Origin: an uncultured Bacteroidales bacterium
GTDB lineage: Bacteria > Bacteroidota > Bacteroidia > Bacteroidales > Muribaculaceae
Reading direction: 5' to 3'
DNA: 18,980 nucleotides
NCBI GenBank assembly: GCA_900552315.1
Contig: URZM01000022.1
Coordinates: 1-18,980, forward strand
Shown: positions 15,784 through 18,980 of the stretch, piece by piece
Numbering within the stretch: the first letter of the stretch is position 1
Layout of the letters: every line of letters begins with the position of its first letter
Made by a program: the position numbers and the translations under genes
Notes under the pieces: generated by a model
Told to the model about the DNA's origin: nothing
Database searches by the model: none
What the model saw: only the letters and a program-made list of their open reading frames with translations

Positions 15784-16552
15784 TTCTCTTTTTGAAAATC
15801 GAGGTTATTGCGAATACGTAACGCGCGGCCATGCGCAGGGGGCACACTCTCACGCCGTTGCGGCGCAAGGCGTGAACCTTCTCGCGCGGTGTCACGAGCA
15901 GGCGGTTGCGGAGTCGCGACGACAGCCCTCCGGGAGCCATAAGCACCGCGCATACAGGCACATAGCGGCTCCGTTCACCCTCCTTGAGCAGAACGCGAGC
16001 CAGCCATTCAAAATCTCCGGCCACCAGGAAATCGGTGGTGTAGAGTCCGTGCCGCTCAAACAATTCCCGGCGGCAATATACCGAAGGGTGGGGTGGCATG
16101 AACCCCCATTTCAGCAATCCGGGCCTGAAGCCGTCGCCGGAATAGTAGGCCCCGGGCTTCCCTGAGCGGGATGTATGCCGTATGTCGCCGTATGCCAGCA
16201 TAAGGTCCGGGTCCGATTCGAATGTCTTGGACATCGTCTCCAATATGGTGGGACCTGCAAACCGGTCACCGCCGTGGAGCGAGCCTGTCACGGGGCCTGA
16301 GGAGGCGCTTATGCCGCAGTTCAAGGCATCATACACGCCATGCGGCTCGCGGCTCATTATCTTTACGGGATATGTGACGCTCGCGGCGTATTCACGGCAT
16401 AGGGCGAGAGTGCCGTCGGCAGACATGCCATCCACTATGATATGTTCGGCAGGTGCACATGTCTGCGACGCCACACTTTCCAAGGTCTCTCGAAGAGCGG
16501 CTCCGCAGTCGCGCGTGATGGTGACAAGCGATATGGCTGCTGTTTTACTCAT
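15776..16552 (-). CDS. GT2-family glycosyltransferase
   Basis: This 258-residue cytoplasmic transferase has a GT-A fold. The N-terminus ISLVTITRDCGAALRETLESVASQ and HIIVDGMSADGTLAL (37-51) are the standard nucleotide-binding strands, and SREPHGVYDALNCGISASSG (67-86) is the next conserved block. The metal-binding position usually reads N/S-x-D-D; here it is SLHGGDRF (91-98), so the first Asp is replaced by Gly. GDFEWLARVLLKEG carries the usual D/E-W acceptor-side motif. The protein ends with a basic tail (FKKRND). It overlaps the membrane protein gene by 4 nt and the reductase by 8 nt. It probably adds one sugar in a polysaccharide or lipid-glycan pathway. Confidence 0.86.
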   Translation of the reverse strand: MSKTAAISLVTITRDCGAALRETLESVASQTCAPAEHIIVDGMSADGTLALCREYAASVTYPVKIMSREPHGVYDALNCGISASSGPVTGSLHGGDRFAGPTILETMSKTFESDPDLMLAYGDIRHTSRSGKPGAYYSGDGFRPGLLKWGFMPPHPSVYCRRELFERHGLYTTDFLVAGDFEWLARVLLKEGERSRYVPVCAVLMAPGGLSSRLRNRLLVTPREKVHALRRNGVRVCPLRMAARYVFAITSIFKKRND

Positions 16553-18057
16553 ACCAGAAAATTATATGCCAATGCCAATCCAGTGATTAGCAGTGTGATG
16601 TATATTGCGCCGAACACGCTTGCCTTCTTCCTGGAAATGCCCCCCCTGATTACCTTTGTCAGGAAATCGAGTGCAAGCGGCACGCACAATGCCATAAAGG
16701 GCAGGTGATAGCGCGCCACGGAGCCGGCGCTCATGTATGCCACCCCAAGGTAGCATCCGGCCCAGAACAATGCCCATAGCCGCAGTCCCCCGGCTTTGTC
16801 CCTGAACGGCATGCACAGCGCGAACCAGGCGAGCACCATGCCCCCGACCATGTACCATAGAAACGACAGGTGAGCCACCGGCACGAAACGGGCCAGATGG
16901 GAGTCGCGCGTGTAGTTCCAGGGGAAAGGTGGAAAGTACTGTGCCGCTGCGGCCACAGGCAGGTATACGGCTTTCTCGGCCGGTGACTTGGCATAATATC
17001 CGTTGACGAAAGAGTCGTAGTTGCCCACGGCCTCGTGGTGGAGCATCGTCTTCTCGCTCTCTTGCGCCCTGGAGCTGTCGAGCAGCAGGAAATCGGAATC
17101 CGAGCGTCCGGCCCGTCCCCCGGCCACGATGGCCAGTGAGAGCAGCAGCATCGCCAAGGTGCCGTTGTAGGCGCATGCCTTGCTCCCGAGCTGTCTGCGG
17201 CGGGCATTTACGAGGCATAGTATGGCTCCGGCGCACAGCAGATAGCCTGTATGGGGCTTGAGTGCCATGAGCAGCACGGCTCCGGCGCCCCCCCAGGCCA
17301 GGTCCCGGAACTTGAAACGGCCTGTGTAGATGCCTGCCAGCGGCAGGGACATGAGGGTGAACCCGAGTGTCACGGGAGCCTCTTTCATAAGGATGGAACC
17401 GTAATAAGGTATGCTCGGAATCATGGCCATCAGCAGTGCCCCTGCCCAAGCCTTGCGGCTGTCACTGCCTCCCTCCACGAGCCTTGCGCATATCACCCCG
17501 CAAGTCGTGACCGAGAGGGACATGCACGCAGCGTTGAAAACCAGCGGAGCCAGCAGGCCTGTGCCGAACATTCTGAAGAATGTCCCGTAAAACATCAGAG
17601 GCCCCATGGACATGCAGCCGGGCATCTCATAGCCATGGACGTAGCGGTCTGCCCAATAATATATGGTCGCCGGGTCGCTGTACGGGGCCAACCCCGGCAT
17701 CTCCCAGGAAGCGCCGGGCACCTCCAGATACCCGGCCATGTTGATGGATATACCTATGAACATCAACGCTGTAAGGGATGAGACAATGATGCACAGCGGC
17801 GCGCTCCACAGCTTTCCGGCCATCAGGCGGCACAGACATATCGTCAGCGGGGCTCCTATGGCGAAACCGAGCGTGCACCTTACGGCGTGGTCCATGGACC
17901 CGGTGACGGCCTCCGTGCGGAAGGTGCCGAAAGCGATGAGCGCGGAAAGCATCCCGCATATCCACACAGCCGCCGAGGCGTACACGAGAGACTTGTATGC
18001 CGATGGCTTGTCAGGCCTCCCGGCGCGGTTCGATATGTCATTGTATGACTCCAACAT
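16549..18057 (-). CDS. Polytopic membrane protein, GT-C transferase or polysaccharide polymerase type
   Basis: This 502-residue inner-membrane protein has about 11-12 hydrophobic segments (for example SLVYASAAVWICGMLSALIAF near 23-43 and AIYITLLITGLALAYNFLV at the C-terminus). The start at 18057 (MLESYNDISN) is preferred; the TTG eight codons upstream lies within the promoter element. An extracytoplasmic loop after TM3 contains YSDPATIYYWADRYVHG, with acidic residues where GT-C enzymes place catalytic ones. A second large loop (about residues 315-385) ends in a YFPPFPWNYTRD segment followed by FLWYMVGG, a PFPW/WY pattern I associate with membrane glycosyltransferases and polymerases of polysaccharide loci. 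It heads the four-gene cluster. Whether it is a sugar transferase using a lipid-linked donor or a Wzy-like polymerase is unresolved. Confidence 0.72.
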   Translation of the reverse strand: MLESYNDISNRAGRPDKPSAYKSLVYASAAVWICGMLSALIAFGTFRTEAVTGSMDHAVRCTLGFAIGAPLTICLCRLMAGKLWSAPLCIIVSSLTALMFIGISINMAGYLEVPGASWEMPGLAPYSDPATIYYWADRYVHGYEMPGCMSMGPLMFYGTFFRMFGTGLLAPLVFNAACMSLSVTTCGVICARLVEGGSDSRKAWAGALLMAMIPSIPYYGSILMKEAPVTLGFTLMSLPLAGIYTGRFKFRDLAWGGAGAVLLMALKPHTGYLLCAGAILCLVNARRRQLGSKACAYNGTLAMLLLSLAIVAGGRAGRSDSDFLLLDSSRAQESEKTMLHHEAVGNYDSFVNGYYAKSPAEKAVYLPVAAAAQYFPPFPWNYTRDSHLARFVPVAHLSFLWYMVGGMVLAWFALCMPFRDKAGGLRLWALFWAGCYLGVAYMSAGSVARYHLPFMALCVPLALDFLTKVIRGGISRKKASVFGAIYITLLITGLALAYNFLV

Positions 18058-18068
18058 TCTTCGCAGTG

Positions 18069-18076
18069 CAAAGTTA
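18069..18076 (-). promoter_or_regulatory. -7 promoter element of the glycan cluster
   Basis: On the minus strand, TAACTTTG matches TAnnTTTG. No -33 box is found at standard spacing. The element ends 11 bp before the ATG at 18057, so the mRNA would have only a few leader nucleotides. Confidence 0.5.
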
Positions 18077-18181
18077 CACAAAACCTCGCAATAACGCCTA
18101 ATGTAGCTGTCTCTAAAAAATGAATGTCCACACCTGATGCGTGGCCACTGCCGTATTGCCCGGATTTTTCACTCCGACTGA

Positions 18182-18213
18182 TTGTGGGGTATGCAAATAA
18201 AATTGTAATTTTG
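18182..18213 (+). promoter_or_regulatory. Promoter of the orphan C-terminal-domain unit
   Basis: TTG (18182-18184) is followed after 21 bp by TAATTTTG (18206-18213), matching the Bacteroidetes -33/-7 pattern. Transcription would begin around 18219-18220, only about 5 nt before the ATG at 18225. It is divergent from the glycan-cluster promoter. Confidence 0.55.
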
Positions 18214-18224
18214 CATAATAATGA

Positions 18225-18419
18225 ATGTCGATGCCTTATTCCGATGTCCGTTTCGGCTATGCGGACGGAAGTTTCACAGTCAACGGCAGCTCCCTCGGCG
18301 TGGAGGTGTTCGGGGTCAACGGTGCGAGATTGTCCAACTCAGGCCTGGCTCCTGGCATATATATCGTAAGGGCCGAGGTGGACGGAGGCCTCTACGTGCG
18401 CAAGATGACTGTCCGCTGA
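18225..18419 (+). CDS. Stand-alone T9SS-like C-terminal sorting domain
   Basis: This 64-residue ORF consists almost entirely of a Por/T9SS type A-like C-terminal domain: an initial strand (FGYADGSFTVNG), then VEVFGVNGARL, LAPGIYIVRAEVDG and the terminal LYVRKMTVR. These are the conserved blocks normally found at the end of large exported proteins. Here there is no signal peptide and no cargo domain, and in-frame stops (TAA, TAA, TGA) sit directly upstream. A promoter abuts it and a strong terminator follows, so it looks like a complete transcription unit. It may be the surviving 3' end of a deleted secreted-protein gene, or a genuine micro-protein. An alternative start is the ATG at 18231. 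Expression is unproven. Confidence 0.55.
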   Translation: MSMPYSDVRFGYADGSFTVNGSSLGVEVFGVNGARLSNSGLAPGIYIVRAEVDGGLYVRKMTVR

Positions 18420-18486
18420 TGTCTGACGGCGCATCGGCCATGCTGGAAAAACCATACATGCCATAATTTTACCATCATATTCCCTG

Positions 18487-18528
18487 AAGAGGCCGCGCCC
18501 GCAATTACGAATCCGGGCGCGGCCTCTT
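18487..18528 (+). terminator. Strong intrinsic terminator
   Basis: AAGAGGCCGCGCCCG (18487-18501) pairs perfectly over 15 bp with 18514-18528 around a 12-nt loop, followed by GTGTGTTTTT. It lies 68 bp after the stop of the small C-terminal-domain ORF and has the expected form for a rho-independent terminator on the + strand. Confidence 0.85.
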
Positions 18529-18754
18529 GTGTGTTTTTGCGGGTTGGCGGGGATGTGTAGGGCCATGTGTCCCTGTCGTTTGCCGCCGGCATTTCAGGAG
18601 GGTTGGCGGGCACGATTTTTAGCGCGTGATTCATCGTCTATAAGAGTCTGGCTTTTATGCCAAATAAATGAATGTAGAATAAAAAAAGCTATCCGACGAA
18701 CCTGTTTTTAACGTATTTTAACAATCGGGGAGGTGCTATGAAAATAAATTCCAC

Positions 18755-18762
18755 TACCTTTG
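18755..18762 (+). promoter_or_regulatory. -7 promoter element before the window-end gene
   Basis: TACCTTTG matches TAnnTTTG. The -33 position holds only a partial match (GGTG at 18732-18735, 19 bp upstream). A start near 18769 would give a leader of about 190 nt to the first plausible ATG at 18961. Confidence 0.5.
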
Positions 18763-18888
18763 CCATCGTTAAAGATACAGACTTTTTCTTTTTCTATTCA
18801 TGGAAAAATTTGCCTGAAATTTAAGTGAATTTCGCAGAAAAAGTTTGTTAAATTATTTGCAATTTCTTATCAAATGCTATATAATTCA

Positions 18889-18926
18889 AATTGAAAAGAA
18901 TCTTCCCTTCAATATTCTTTTCAATT
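18889..18926 (+). promoter_or_regulatory. 13-bp leader hairpin
   Basis: AATTGAAAAGAAT (18889-18901) is perfectly complementary to ATTCTTTTCAATT (18914-18926), with a 12-nt loop CTTCCCTTCAAT. The stem is AT-rich and not followed by a T run. It lies 34 nt before the putative start at 18961, where it could affect translation or serve as a protein-binding inverted repeat. Confidence 0.45.
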
Positions 18927-18960
18927 ATACCCCTTATTAATTATTTATACTCCCCTTAAA

Positions 18961-18980
18961 ATGACCAATGTTTCCCATTG
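18961..18980 (+). CDS. Possible start of a truncated gene
   Basis: An ATG at 18961 (MTNVSH) follows an A-rich, Bacteroidetes-like initiation region and the promoter and leader signals described upstream. The frame is open to the window edge, but only six codons are visible. A second ATG at 18968 in another frame is equally possible. Identity cannot be assigned. Confidence 0.25.

Larger units (their letters stand above)
18529..18960. other. AT-rich intergenic region and putative leader
   Basis: I see no protein gene here. The first 100 bp are G-rich and unstructured, and the rest is strongly AT-rich. It holds a -7-type promoter match (18755-18762), a five-codon open frame at 18800-18817 that could be chance, and a 13-bp hairpin (18889-18926). 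It is best read as the promoter and leader of a gene beginning at or beyond the window's right edge. Confidence 0.55.

Noticed and set aside
18800..18817. Five-codon upstream open frame in the terminal leader
   Set aside because: It is too short to distinguish from chance without ribosome data.
18966..18980. CAATG-TTTCC-CATTG inverted repeat at the window end
   Set aside because: It has only 5-bp arms, overlaps a putative coding start and is likely chance.
1..18980. CRISPR arrays, transposase genes, tRNA or rRNA genes
   Set aside because: I found no spaced repeat array, transposase-like protein, cloverleaf or rRNA sequence on either strand by reading; short degenerate elements could be missed.

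Overview
The window looks like chromosome from a gut-type Bacteroidales bacterium, most likely a Muribaculaceae-like lineage (inference). The evidence is high-GC coding DNA with AT-rich intergenic stretches, start codons without Shine-Dalgarno sequences, repeated Bacteroidetes-type promoter elements (TAnnTTTG, sometimes with TTTG about 19-21 bp upstream), and several secreted proteins that end in a type IX secretion (T9SS/Por)-like C-terminal domain. I see no tRNA, rRNA, CRISPR array, insertion sequence or integrase.

Layout. (1) Positions 1-543 are non-coding: a terminator-like hairpin from an upstream gene, a pair of inverted repeats, a promoter element and a roughly 280-nt structured leader. 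(2) Positions 544-8089 (+) hold three tandem genes for large secreted proteins. All have signal peptides and closely related C-terminal tails ending in G-[IL]-Y-I-x-x-G-[KR]-K/R-x-x-V-[KR]. The second and third carry Ig-like (SbsA/Big_5-like) domains, and the third also has a jelly-roll-like segment and an Omp28-type thioredoxin-fold domain with a CGYC motif. Strong hairpins separate the genes. (3) Positions 8264-13399 (-) form a compact, partly overlapping housekeeping cluster read right to left: DUF3467 protein, cysS, aroQ, an O-methyltransferase, rbfA, a LolC/LolE-type permease and a small Ala/Lys/Glu-rich lipoprotein. Its promoter is visible at 13521-13551. (4) Positions 13646-13915 (-) encode a lone ribbon-helix-helix antitoxin-like protein with its own strong promoter and no toxin partner. 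(5) Positions 14033-18057 (-) form a four-gene surface-polysaccharide-type cluster with 4-8 nt overlaps: polytopic membrane protein, GT2 glycosyltransferase, NAD-dependent epimerase/reductase and a GNGPSL-motif glycosyltransferase-like protein. (6) Positions 18182-18528 (+) are a tiny transcription unit: promoter, a 64-codon ORF that is essentially only a T9SS-like C-terminal domain, and a strong terminator. (7) Positions 18529-18980 are non-coding and AT-rich, with a promoter element and a 13-bp hairpin in what looks like the leader of a gene starting at or beyond the window end.

How they work together. The three secreted proteins probably go to the cell surface or medium through Sec and then T9SS or a related route. 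The permease and lipoprotein belong to envelope lipoprotein handling, and the four-gene cluster to synthesis or decoration of a surface glycan. The most unusual items are the cargo-less C-terminal domain unit, the three-gene tail-sharing array with its structured upstream leader, and the divergent promoters at 18069-18213 whose -7 elements lie only about 11 bp from the start codons.
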